A stretch of DNA of 64,000 nucleotides, from positions 24,281 through 88,280 of the forward strand of contig PLYI01000026.1 of NCBI GenBank assembly GCA_003151735.1. Reading direction: 5' to 3'. The first letter of the stretch is position 1; each line of letters begins with the position of its first letter. A program made the position numbers and the translations under genes. The notes under the pieces are model-generated. The model was not told the origin of the DNA, made no database searches, and saw nothing but the letters and a program-made list of their open reading frames with translations. Source of the stretch: Candidatus Bathyarchaeota archaeon (lineage in GTDB: Archaea; Thermoproteota; Bathyarchaeia; Bathyarchaeales; Bathycorpusculaceae). Shown here piece after piece: positions 28,010 to 36,400 of this stretch.

Positions 28010-28939
28010 ATGCGACAAGAGATATCCGCTGACAAATTGGGCTTGACCGATTCCAAACAAAAGAAAAGAAGCGATAAAGTAGTGACCATTGGGCTCATCC
28101 AAACATATGTTTCAGAAAACATAGCGGAAAACATGGCAAAAACCGCGGAGAAGATTGAGGAAGCCGCAAAAAAAGGCGCCCAAATCATCTGTCTCCAAGA
28201 ACTCTACAGAACAAGATATTTTCCGCAACAACAAAACCAGAATGTTAAAGACTTGGCTGAGATTATTCCTGGAGAATCCACCAAACTGTTTTCTGAACTC
28301 GCGAAAAAACACAGGATAGTCCTCATTGCACCTTTGTTTGAGAAAGCCAAAAACGGGAAATTCTACAATTCAGCCGTAGTAATCGGTTCAAACGGCGAAA
28401 TCTTGGGCACTTACCGTAAAGCCCACATCCCACAAGATCCATACTTCTACGAAAAAGACTATTTTGTGGCAGGAGACACGGACTACCCTGTTTTCCAGAC
28501 AGGTTTCGCCCGCATTGGCGTGCTCATCTGCTACGACCAATGGTTCCCTGAACCCGCCCGAATAAACGCGTTGAGCGGCGCAGAAATCATTTTTTACCCA
28601 ACCGCCATCGGCTACGTTAAAGGCTGCACTTCAGCGGACGGCGACTGGCATGACGCTTGGAAAACCGTTCAACGCGCCCACGCAATCGCAAACGGAGTCC
28701 ACGTTGCCGCAGTTAACCGCGTCGGTGAGGAAGGGGAATTGGAGTTTTGGGGCGGCTCATTTGTCTGTGATTCTTTCGGCAAAGTCCTTAGGGAAGCGAG
28801 CACAACAAAAGAGGAAGTAGTAATCGCTCAAATTGATTTGAGCGAAAATAAGAGAATTCAGGATGGATGGGGTTTTCTGAGGAATCGTCGCCCCGACACT
28901 TACAATCCGCTCACAAAAAGAGGCGCCGGCGATGAGTAG
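28010..28939 (+). CDS. aguB: N-carbamoylputrescine amidase
   Basis: About 309 residues from the ATG at 28010. Starts at 28037 (TTG) or 28082 (GTG, giving 'TIGLIQTYVSEN') fit the TATA box better. It is a nitrilase-fold enzyme with the Glu-Lys-Cys triad in 'IICLQELYRTRYFP', 'LGTYRKAHIPQDPYFYEK' and 'GVLICYDQWFPEPARI'. The Tyr-rich segment after the Lys and the partner gene point to N-carbamoylputrescine. Product is putrescine. The next gene overlaps it by 8 bases. Confidence 0.88.
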   Translation: MRQEISADKLGLTDSKQKKRSDKVVTIGLIQTYVSENIAENMAKTAEKIEEAAKKGAQIICLQELYRTRYFPQQQNQNVKDLAEIIPGESTKLFSELAKKHRIVLIAPLFEKAKNGKFYNSAVVIGSNGEILGTYRKAHIPQDPYFYEKDYFVAGDTDYPVFQTGFARIGVLICYDQWFPEPARINALSGAEIIFYPTAIGYVKGCTSADGDWHDAWKTVQRAHAIANGVHVAAVNRVGEEGELEFWGGSFVCDSFGKVLREASTTKEEVVIAQIDLSENKRIQDGWGFLRNRRPDTYNPLTKRGAGDE

Positions 28940-29981
28940 CCAAGCCAAAACCTGCCGTGAACAAGGCTATAGGATGCCTGCGGAATGGGAGAAACATGAT
29001 GCTATTTGGTTAGCTTGGCCGTATGATCCTACAACTTTTCCAGACAGGGTTGAACGCGTCGAAATAACTTACGTTCAGATTGTTAAGGAGATTCATGAGG
29101 GCGAGCGGGTAAACCTTTTCGTGAAAGATGAGCAAACAAAACAGAAAGCAACCCAACTCTTCAAAGCAGCAGACATTAACTTGACGCAAATCAATTTTTA
29201 TGTTTTCGGTTACGCTGACGTTTGGTTTAGGGACTATGGACCAGTATTTGTTCAAAACCAGAACCACGAGTTAGCGATGATTCACTGGAACTTTAACTCG
29301 TGGGGAGAAAAATACGAGACACTGCTAAAAGACAAAGCTATTCCGGAAGTCATTAACAAAAAAATGGAGTTAAAATGCTTCAAGCCCAACATCGTTTTGG
29401 AGGGAGGCTCAATAGACGTCAACGGCAAAGGAACCCTCCTGACAACGGAGCAGTGCCTACTTAACCAGAACCGCAACCCAGACCTCAACAAGAAACAAAT
29501 CGAAAAGTACCTATCCGATTATTTGGGCGTTAACAATTTCATTTGGCTAAAAAGAGGTATCATCGGCGACGACACCGATGGACACATCGACGATTTAGCC
29601 CGCTTCGTAAACCCCACAACAATTGTCTGCGCGTATCAAGAAGACGAAAACGACGTAGACTACGACGTCCTAAAAGAAAACTATCAAATCCTATGCCAAG
29701 CAGTTGACCAAGATGGCAAAAAACTAAGGATTGTCAAGTTGCCCATGCCTAAAGTAGTCAGCGACGAAGATGAACGATTACCTGCAAGCTACACAAACTT
29801 TTACATTGGTAACGAAAAGGTTTTGGTTCCAGTTTTTGACCACAAGAACGATGCGGCGGCGCTGTCGATTCTGCAGGATTTGTTCCCAACCCGAAAAGTC
29901 GTGGGTATCCGGTGTGTTGATTTGGTTTATGGGTTTGGCACAATTCACTGTATCAGCCAGCAGCAGCCCTGCCCAGTCTAA
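28932..29981 (+). CDS. aguA: Agmatine deiminase
   Basis: 349 residues of the peptidyl-arginine-deiminase fold. 'MPAEWEKHDAIWLAWPYDP', 'DVWFRDYGPVFV', 'VLEGGSIDVNGKGTLLTTEQ', 'GDDTDGHIDDLARFV' and the nucleophile in 'GFGTIHCISQQQP' are all present. It converts agmatine to N-carbamoylputrescine, the substrate of the overlapping upstream gene, so the pair makes putrescine from agmatine. Confidence 0.94.
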   Translation: MSSQAKTCREQGYRMPAEWEKHDAIWLAWPYDPTTFPDRVERVEITYVQIVKEIHEGERVNLFVKDEQTKQKATQLFKAADINLTQINFYVFGYADVWFRDYGPVFVQNQNHELAMIHWNFNSWGEKYETLLKDKAIPEVINKKMELKCFKPNIVLEGGSIDVNGKGTLLTTEQCLLNQNRNPDLNKKQIEKYLSDYLGVNNFIWLKRGIIGDDTDGHIDDLARFVNPTTIVCAYQEDENDVDYDVLKENYQILCQAVDQDGKKLRIVKLPMPKVVSDEDERLPASYTNFYIGNEKVLVPVFDHKNDAAALSILQDLFPTRKVVGIRCVDLVYGFGTIHCISQQQPCPV

Positions 29982-30087
29982 GACTAAAGCACACCATGAC
30001 AACAGTTCTCTTTTTAGTTAAGTTTAAACTCCGCACCAGCATAATAGGTAAACCCCACAGTTTGAGGAGTTCAGGAGAGAGTAAGGT

Positions 30088-32304
30088 ATGGTTAATCAGT
30101 CTCCGCATCGTGCACGCGGCGTCAAAGTGCTAAAAGCCGTCTCGTCACCTCTCAGACTGCAAATCCTAAACCTGCTCTTCGACAAAAGCGCTCTGTCCTA
30201 CACCGAACTTATGAACCAACTAAAAATGAACCCCAGCCGCGACGCAGGAAGATTCGCCTACCACCTAAAATTCCTGCTAAAAGCAGATTTGCTTGAGGCA
30301 GATGTTGAATCAAAAAAGTATTTTTTGACAGATCTTGGCAAGATGGTTTTGGATGTTGCTGACCGCGTCGAAAAGAAGGCGGTTAAACCGCGGGGTATGT
30401 TGGTTCGCACGTCACATTTGACGCTTGAAGAATTTGATGTTAACAAAATCGCGAATTCGCTGATCAAAGAGGCAAAGGTTCCAGCGGAGTTGGCGCAGAA
30501 GGCAGCTAAAGAAGCAGAGAAACGCCTCGTAAAATCAAAAACAAAGTATCTCACAGCGTCGCTCATCAGAGAAGTTGTGAACGGCATTTTAGTTGAGAAA
30601 GGCTATGAGGATTACAGAAATAAACTCACCCGCGTCGGCTTGCCAATCCACGAGGTAACCGCTCTCGTTGAATCCAAAGACACCGCCCAAGATGCAGACG
30701 CAACAATCAGTAAAGCCGGTCAAACTGTTCTGGGCGAGTACACGTTGCTGAATATTTTTCCAAGAGACATTGCAGACGCCCATCTTTCAGGAGCCATCCA
30801 CATCGAAGGCTTAGGCACATGGATCCTAAAACCCAACGAAGTGATCCATGACCTACGGTACTTTTTTCAACATGGCGTTAAACTTGACAACCCCCTCCAA
30901 GTCGCCATGGACGCGCCCACCGACCTAAAATCGGCATTATCTATCGCGTTTAACGTTATTTTGCATGCCAGCAAAGAAACCAACCGAACTCAAACCTTCA
31001 ACTACTTCAACGTGTTCCTAGCGCCCTATGTCCGTGGCAACGAAGTTGCAAAGATAAAAGAGAACCTGCGTTTGTTCATACAGAACCTCAACCAGCATGC
31101 AGAGGCTACGTTGGGTTTGGAACTTTCGATTCCAGCGTTAACCGGGGAAAAAGAAGCCATCGGTCCACAGGGCAAAACAAAAGGCAAATACAGCGACTTC
31201 ACCCAAGAAAGCCAGCTAATAGCTTCCCTTGTCATCGATGTCTTCGCCGAAGAAAGCACCAGCAAACCGCTGCTCAGCCCAAGACTGGTCATAAAAATCA
31301 ACAGCGCCGCCTTGAGTGATGAAAACGCAAAAGCCATTCTCCTCAAAGCGCACCAGTTAGCGGCAAAAAGTGGAACCCCATACTTCGCTAACATGACCAA
31401 GAAGGAAAATGAAAATGTGGCTTTTTCCTCTTCAGGCGTGAAATTCGCAGCTGATTTGACTGGCGACTGGGAAACTGACACCTTGCGGACGGGGTGCCTT
31501 GGCTGCGTAACAATTAATCTGCCCCGAATTGCGCTGGAATGTGAGAAGGACAAAAACAAATTCCAGGAGTTAATGCGGGAACGATTTGAGCTTGCAGCCC
31601 GAGCGTTAGGCATAAAGAACAATGCAATCAAGCAGTTTGGGAAGAATTCCTTGCCTTTTCTTTTGCAGAAATCCGGCGGTGACACTTATTTCCGACTGGA
31701 AAACTGCTCACGAATAATCAACCTAGCAGGTTTCCGCGAAGCCACCGAAGCTTTCACCGAAAAAAACGTCAACTCGGAAGAAAGCCGCAGATTCGCCGAA
31801 GAAACAATCCAGAACCTCTTAGCATTCAAACAGAAAATCGGCAGAAAACATGGGAAACGCCTCTACCCCGTCATCCTCGGAAGTTCAGAAGCATCTGAGC
31901 GGCTGGCGCAGCTGGACGTGGAGAGATTCGGCGTTGCCAAAGTGAAGTTTTCAGGAACAAGAGACAAACCCTATTATTCAACTGCTAAACGCTTCCAAGT
32001 GAAAGCCGCTGAGCTCCTAAGCATCCAAACGGAGATGCTTGAAACTGCGCAGAAGTGGAAGGGTTTGAATGCAGGCGGAAACCTAAACATCATCGAGCTT
32101 GAAGGCGCTGAATACAAACCTGAAACCCTGCTGAATCTAACACTTCGCCTGATGGAGAATCAATCCATCGAATTCTTCACCTACAACCGCCTAATCAGCT
32201 TCTGCGACAACTGCAAGAAAAACTGGTTCGGCACACTGCACAAATGCCCCTCCTGCGGCTCCATGAGCACGCTGACAACGTTTGACCGCTTTACCTCAAC
32301 TTAA
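30088..32304 (+). CDS. NrdD-like protein with winged helix and ATP-cone, lacking the glycyl radical
   Basis: 738 residues. An ArsR-like winged helix (about 10-95: 'VLKAVSSPLRLQILNLLF', 'AGRFAYHLKFLLKADLLEA') precedes an ATP-cone-like segment (about 105-190). The remainder is anaerobic ribonucleotide reductase-like: 'DAHLSGAIHIEGLGTWIL', 'TGCLGCVTINLPRIALE', and the late zinc site 'FCDNCKKNW...KCPSCGS'. In true NrdD the zinc site is followed by an RxTGY glycyl-radical loop. Here the chain reads 'FDRFTST' and ends, with Ser where Gly should be. No NrdG activase is nearby. A nucleotide-sensing regulator is a plausible alternative role. Confidence 0.75.
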   Translation: MVNQSPHRARGVKVLKAVSSPLRLQILNLLFDKSALSYTELMNQLKMNPSRDAGRFAYHLKFLLKADLLEADVESKKYFLTDLGKMVLDVADRVEKKAVKPRGMLVRTSHLTLEEFDVNKIANSLIKEAKVPAELAQKAAKEAEKRLVKSKTKYLTASLIREVVNGILVEKGYEDYRNKLTRVGLPIHEVTALVESKDTAQDADATISKAGQTVLGEYTLLNIFPRDIADAHLSGAIHIEGLGTWILKPNEVIHDLRYFFQHGVKLDNPLQVAMDAPTDLKSALSIAFNVILHASKETNRTQTFNYFNVFLAPYVRGNEVAKIKENLRLFIQNLNQHAEATLGLELSIPALTGEKEAIGPQGKTKGKYSDFTQESQLIASLVIDVFAEESTSKPLLSPRLVIKINSAALSDENAKAILLKAHQLAAKSGTPYFANMTKKENENVAFSSSGVKFAADLTGDWETDTLRTGCLGCVTINLPRIALECEKDKNKFQELMRERFELAARALGIKNNAIKQFGKNSLPFLLQKSGGDTYFRLENCSRIINLAGFREATEAFTEKNVNSEESRRFAEETIQNLLAFKQKIGRKHGKRLYPVILGSSEASERLAQLDVERFGVAKVKFSGTRDKPYYSTAKRFQVKAAELLSIQTEMLETAQKWKGLNAGGNLNIIELEGAEYKPETLLNLTLRLMENQSIEFFTYNRLISFCDNCKKNWFGTLHKCPSCGSMSTLTTFDRFTST

Positions 32305-33225
32305 TTATTTTACGGCGCCAAGCACCAACGAAAGCAGCGTCATCCTCACTACGATGCCATTCCAGACCTGCTGGAAATACTTTGCCTGTGGAGTCGCATC
32401 TACTTCAGCGGCGATTTCATCCACCCGGGGCAGCGGATGGAGGATTATCATGTCTTTTTTTGCGCCCTTGAGGGTTTTTAAGTCGATTTTGTAGGCGCCT
32501 TTAACTTTGGCGTATTCCGCAGCGTCGGGGAAACGTTCCTTTTGGATTCTGGTGACATAGAGGACGTCGATTTTGGGGATTGTGGCTTCGAGGTTTGCGT
32601 TTTCGGTTACTGGGATTTTACTTTTTATGGTTTGGAGCACGTCTTTTCGCATGCGCAGGCTTTCAGGAGAGACAAGGAACAACTCGACATTGTAGAGTGC
32701 AAGTGCATAAGCCAGAGAGTGAACAGTTCGCCCATACCGCAAGTCGCCAACCAACGCCACCTTTAACCCATCAATTTTGCCCTTCTCTTTGCGCATAGTG
32801 TACAGGTCAGTGAAAGCTTGGGTGGGATGCTCTTGAGCGCCTGTGCCACCATTAATAACTGGTACCTTCGCTACATCTGCAGCTAATTTGGCTGAGCCTT
32901 CTAAACTATGCCTGAGCACGATTGTATCAGCATAATTTTCCACAGTACGCACGGTGTCCGCGAGGTTTTCGCCTTTGCGGGCAGAGGTTATGTCTGGTTC
33001 AGCGAACCCGATGTAGTTTCCGCCGAGTTTGAGCATGGCGGTTTCAAAGCTTAGGCGTGTGCGCGTGCTGGGTTCAAAGAATAATGTTGCGAGGATTTTG
33101 CCTTTCAGCATGTCGGAGCCTGTTTTAGCAAGCGGCTCCATGGTTTTGCTAACATCCAAAATATGGTTGATTTCCTGTTGCGAGAAGTCTTCGATTGATA
33201 TGATGTCTCTTCCCTTGAACTCCAA
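32305..33225 (-). CDS. pyrB: Aspartate carbamoyltransferase catalytic chain
   Basis: 306 residues. It makes carbamoyl-aspartate in pyrimidine synthesis. 'LFFEPSTRTRLSFETAML' is the carbamoyl-phosphate site. 'VINGGTGAQEHPTQAFTDLY' and 'VALVGDLRYGRTVHSLAYAL' are the conserved domain segments. 'ILHPLPRVDEIAAEVD' is the aspartate-domain loop. No pyrI regulatory chain gene is next to it. It ends one base after the convergent NrdD-like gene. Confidence 0.96.
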   Translation of the reverse strand: MEFKGRDIISIEDFSQQEINHILDVSKTMEPLAKTGSDMLKGKILATLFFEPSTRTRLSFETAMLKLGGNYIGFAEPDITSARKGENLADTVRTVENYADTIVLRHSLEGSAKLAADVAKVPVINGGTGAQEHPTQAFTDLYTMRKEKGKIDGLKVALVGDLRYGRTVHSLAYALALYNVELFLVSPESLRMRKDVLQTIKSKIPVTENANLEATIPKIDVLYVTRIQKERFPDAAEYAKVKGAYKIDLKTLKGAKKDMIILHPLPRVDEIAAEVDATPQAKYFQQVWNGIVVRMTLLSLVLGAVK

Positions 33226-33420
33226 TAGTTAGCACCCAAAAACAAGAAGCCGCCAACTGCTAAATAACACTTTGTATGCTTGCTGCGCTTTTTTTCTTGA
33301 CCCTTGTTAGTGCTTATATGCTTTTGTTGTTGTACAACGACTGCAACACATTTTTAATAACAGGACCAAGCAATAGTATTTTAAAATCAAGTAAGCGAAA
33401 ACTTGTAGGTGTTTTTAAAA

Positions 33421-33615
33421 ATGGAAACAGTTTTAAAACAAATTTCTAACCGAGAAACACAAAAAGAAAGTTTTAGTTCACGCGGATACATGCCACGAGT
33501 ATATGAAGTTCGGGCTCCATGCCAATGGCTTAAAAATTGCTACGACGGAAAATGCCCCGCTTTCATTAGGCAGAACGGGAATTTTTACTGCGCCAAAATC
33601 AAGGCCACAATATAA
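33421..33615 (+). CDS. Small cysteine-containing hypothetical protein
   Basis: 64 residues from the ATG at 33421, with an AGGTG ribosome site 9 bases upstream. The second half, 'VRAPCQWLKNCYDGKCPAFI' followed by 'NFYCAKIK', has four spaced cysteines that could bind a metal or Fe-S cluster. No family recognised. Confidence 0.5.
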   Translation: METVLKQISNRETQKESFSSRGYMPRVYEVRAPCQWLKNCYDGKCPAFIRQNGNFYCAKIKATI

Positions 33616-33643
33616 ATTTCTTCTTCTTTTTAGTTTTAACAGC

Positions 33644-34555
33644 TTAATCTTTCAGTGCAGCTATTGCTTCTTTCACAACGGCAACTGATTTATCAAAACG
33701 TTCCTTTGTTTTATTAGACAATTCAAGCTCAATTATTTTTTCAACACCCTTCTTCCCTAAAACCACAGGCACGCCAATTGAGACTTCTGAAGTGCCATAT
33801 TCTCCGCATAAGCATGTGGAGACGCTCATAACGCGGTTTCTTCCAGTCAAAATTGCATCTGCCATAATTGCGATTACCATGCCAGGAGCGTAAACGGTGC
33901 TGCCTTTTAGCTGGATCACGTCTGCGCCTGATGTTACGGTTGCATGGTAAATTTTGTCCATCTGTTCCTCTGTTAGCAGGCTCGTTGCGGGTATGCCTGA
34001 AACTGAAGCGTACTCGAAAAGTGGCACCATGGAGTCGCCGTGTTCACCAATCACCAAACCTCGTGTATCCTCCCGGGAAACGCCCAGTTCATTGGCAATG
34101 TATGTTCTAAAACGCATAGAGTCTAATATGTTGCCCATGCCGAAGAGTCGGGTTCGGGGAAAACCCGTTTCCTTGTACGAAATAAATGTCATGATGTCAA
34201 CGGGGTTCGTAACTATCATGAGTTTGCAGTGGGGGGCGTATTTGACTACTTGTTTCACGATGGTTTTTACGATTTGGGCGTTGGTGTTCATGAGGTCAAA
34301 ACGAGTCATGTCTGGTCTTCTGCCAAGTCCAGCTGTCACAATCACCAGTTCCGAACCCGCCATTTCTTTGAAGTCGCTGGTTCCGCGGATTTTTCCGTCA
34401 AACTCGATGGCGGGCGCCGCCTGCATCATGTCCAACGCTTCACCCTGCGCCGCCTTCTCGTTAGTATCAATCAAAACTACATCGCTAATCTTATACCGCA
34501 AAATATCAAAAGCTGCTGCGCTTCCAACTTTGCCAGCGCCGATAACAGTTATCAT
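33644..34555 (-). CDS. mdh: Malate dehydrogenase (LDH/MDH family)
   Basis: 303 residues. 'ITVIGAGKVGSAAAFDIL' is the NAD(P) Rossmann motif. 'GLGRRPDMTRFDLM' has Arg at the substrate-specificity position, which favours malate over lactate. 'VTNPVDIMTFISYKETGF' and 'VIGEHGDSMVPLFEYASVSG' hold the catalytic Asp/His region. It oxidises malate to oxaloacetate reversibly. Confidence 0.92.
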   Translation of the reverse strand: MITVIGAGKVGSAAAFDILRYKISDVVLIDTNEKAAQGEALDMMQAAPAIEFDGKIRGTSDFKEMAGSELVIVTAGLGRRPDMTRFDLMNTNAQIVKTIVKQVVKYAPHCKLMIVTNPVDIMTFISYKETGFPRTRLFGMGNILDSMRFRTYIANELGVSREDTRGLVIGEHGDSMVPLFEYASVSGIPATSLLTEEQMDKIYHATVTSGADVIQLKGSTVYAPGMVIAIMADAILTGRNRVMSVSTCLCGEYGTSEVSIGVPVVLGKKGVEKIIELELSNKTKERFDKSVAVVKEAIAALKD

Positions 34556-34643
34556 ACCACAAAACCCATTAAGACATGATTAAAACGTGGAATATAACTA
34601 AAGCGCTTCAGCAAAAAGCCTAGAAAAGGCGAAAAAACAACAA

Positions 34644-34667
34644 AAAAGGCTTAAATTCCATTTCCAA
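34644..34667 (+). repeat. 24-bp dispersed repeat, copy 2
   Basis: It matches 1063-1086 with one mismatch (AAAAGG versus AAAAGC at the start, then CTTAAATTCCATTTCCAA). It lies between the mdh start and the arsM stop, so on either strand it is non-coding. Confidence 0.5.
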
Positions 34668-34685
34668 CACATCAAAAAAAGAAAG

Positions 34686-35489
34686 TTAGGGTTTTATTGC
34701 TGAAACCTTGATGCTGACAACCGCATCTGAAATATCTGCTATTTCCTTTTTCGTTAGCTTTTGCTCTTCAACGAATACTCTGACATCTGGCTCTTCCAGC
34801 AACATTTCAGGCAAATGATCCTCCGCCACCACGTCAACTTGCCCAAACCCCGCCTGCTTAATCTTGTCAAGATAATCCTCTTTCAAGTCTGCGCCAGCAA
34901 CGCATCCAACATATGCTAAAACGCTGCCTTTCACTTTTTCCGGCAAATCCTTAAGCAGAACCATATCTGAAATCATGAGCCGACCCTTGGGTTTTAACAC
35001 TCGAAAAACTTCCTTGAACACGCGTTGTTTGTCGGGTGAGAGGTTGATGACGCAGTTGCTGATGATGATGTCGGCGGTGTTGTCTGCGATGGGTAAGTTC
35101 TCGATTTCTCCAAGCCGAAACTCCACGTTTTTGTAGTTGCTCTTTTTGCAGTTGGCTCGTGCCCGCTCCAGCATCTCCGCGGTCATGTCTACGCCGATGA
35201 CTTTGCCCTTTGACCCTACTTTTTTAGCCGCTAAAAAGCAATCTAAGCCTCCGCCTGAACCTAAATCGATGACGGTTTCGCCTTCTTTGAGTGATGCCAG
35301 GGCTACTGGGTTTCCGCAGCCAAGGTTCAAGTCTGCGCCTGCGGGAACTGAAGCTAATTCGCTTTTGCTGTAGCCTATTTGCTGGCTGGTTGATGAGCTT
35401 GATGAGCAACCGCAGCCGCACGGCTGGGTGGTTTTAGCTATTTTACCATATCGTTCTCTTACTACGCTATGTACTTTTTCTTGTTTCAT
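34686..35489 (-). CDS. arsM: Arsenite methyltransferase
   Basis: 267 residues. The N-terminus carries a Cys cluster '[11 protein letters not shown]' and then '[20 protein letters not shown]'. '[20 protein letters not shown]' is SAM motif I. The As(III)-binding cysteines are expected in '[14 protein letters not shown]' and '[15 protein letters not shown]'. It methylates arsenite using SAM in the cytoplasm. It overlaps the upstream AbrB gene by four bases, so that gene may regulate or partner it. Confidence 0.92.
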   Translation of the reverse strand: MKQEKVHSVVRERYGKIAKTTQPCGCGCSSSSSTSQQIGYSKSELASVPAGADLNLGCGNPVALASLKEGETVIDLGSGGGLDCFLAAKKVGSKGKVIGVDMTAEMLERARANCKKSNYKNVEFRLGEIENLPIADNTADIIISNCVINLSPDKQRVFKEVFRVLKPKGRLMISDMVLLKDLPEKVKGSVLAYVGCVAGADLKEDYLDKIKQAGFGQVDVVAEDHLPEMLLEEPDVRVFVEEQKLTKKEIADISDAVVSIKVSAIKP

Positions 35490-35752
35490 TTTTCCATCTC
35501 CGGCTGGAAAACGTTTTTGAAGACTGGGCCTAACAGGTTTTTTACTGTGTTTTCTAAGGCGTCAACTTTTAGCATGACGATGCAGCAGATTTCGTTGTCG
35601 CGTTGGAAGCCGATGATTGCGAGTTTGTCGTTGGGTTTTATTTTTGCTTTTTCTCTGAGTTCTTTTGGGAGGACGATTTGTCCTTTTGCGTCTACTGTGA
35701 CGACTGCGTCGATTTTGCAGCATTCATTGTTACTGCAATCTTTACTTGTCAT
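35486..35752 (-). CDS. AbrB/SpoVT-type DNA-binding protein, arsM partner
   Basis: 88 residues. '[20 protein letters not shown]' is a swapped-hairpin AbrB domain. A Cys-rich start ('[10 protein letters not shown]') and '[11 protein letters not shown]' add four or more cysteines that could bind arsenic or another metal. Its four-base overlap with arsM suggests a metal-responsive regulator of the operon. That role is inferred. Confidence 0.8.
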   Translation of the reverse strand: MTSKDCSNNECCKIDAVVTVDAKGQIVLPKELREKAKIKPNDKLAIIGFQRDNEICCIVMLKVDALENTVKNLLGPVFKNVFQPEMEK

Positions 35753-35813
35753 GTGAATTTCACAGAAGAAGTAGTATTTGTAAGAATATTTAGGTTTTTC
35801 TAAAAAATCAGAA

Positions 35814-36272
35814 TTATCTTACAATTATGACGGGGCAAGGAGCCAAATGAGCAACCTTCTCACTAATATTACCCAAAAACATCTCCCTCACCCTCCCCAA
35901 ACCCCGATGCCCAACCACAACAACATCAAAACCGCCATCCCTAGCCACAGCAACAATCTCCAAAGCGGGATCACCCTCAACATACTTCCAAAAAACTTCA
36001 ACGCTATCCTTAACCGTTTTCGCGTGGGCAACTGCTTTATTTAGAATTTCTTCATGAAACTTCCGCAGATCCTTAGCAAATACTACCATACTTTCCCCTG
36101 AAACCGTCGTAGGCTCCATAGGAACCGCACCCATCATCGGCGACTCACTGACATTCAAAACGGTGACGGCAGCACCGAATTTTTCTGCCAAATCAAGTCC
36201 AAAATCTAAAGCTCTGTTAGAATTTTCCGAGCCATCAACTGCAACTAAAACCTTGCGAATCAAACAGTGCAC
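35814..36272 (-). CDS. Universal stress protein (UspA family)
   Basis: 152 residues, GTG start. 'KVLVAVDGSENSNRALDFGL' opens the fold, and 'VVVGHRGLGRVREMFLGNIS' is the ATP-binding G-x2-G-x9-G-N motif, so it should bind ATP. 'HLAPCPVIIVR' ends the domain. The cellular target is unknown. Confidence 0.92.
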   Translation of the reverse strand: MHCLIRKVLVAVDGSENSNRALDFGLDLAEKFGAAVTVLNVSESPMMGAVPMEPTTVSGESMVVFAKDLRKFHEEILNKAVAHAKTVKDSVEVFWKYVEGDPALEIVAVARDGGFDVVVVGHRGLGRVREMFLGNISEKVAHLAPCPVIIVR

Positions 36273-36400
36273 TCTCAGAAAAAATATGTTTTTTTAGCCA
36301 TTAAGCTTTTCCTAACCTTAAAGCCGCGCCAGTCAAATTCAAGTATGTTTTTTGGGCATGCTTGCGAACATTTTTTACCCTTTAACAATATAAGGATAAA

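Noticed and set aside
31026..31685. 219-codon minus-strand frame within the NrdD-like gene
   Set aside because: Antisense shadow of a clearly recognisable coding region; no family or start signal.
33954..34583. 209-codon plus-strand frame opposite mdh
   Set aside because: Antisense shadow of malate dehydrogenase, whose motifs are unambiguous.
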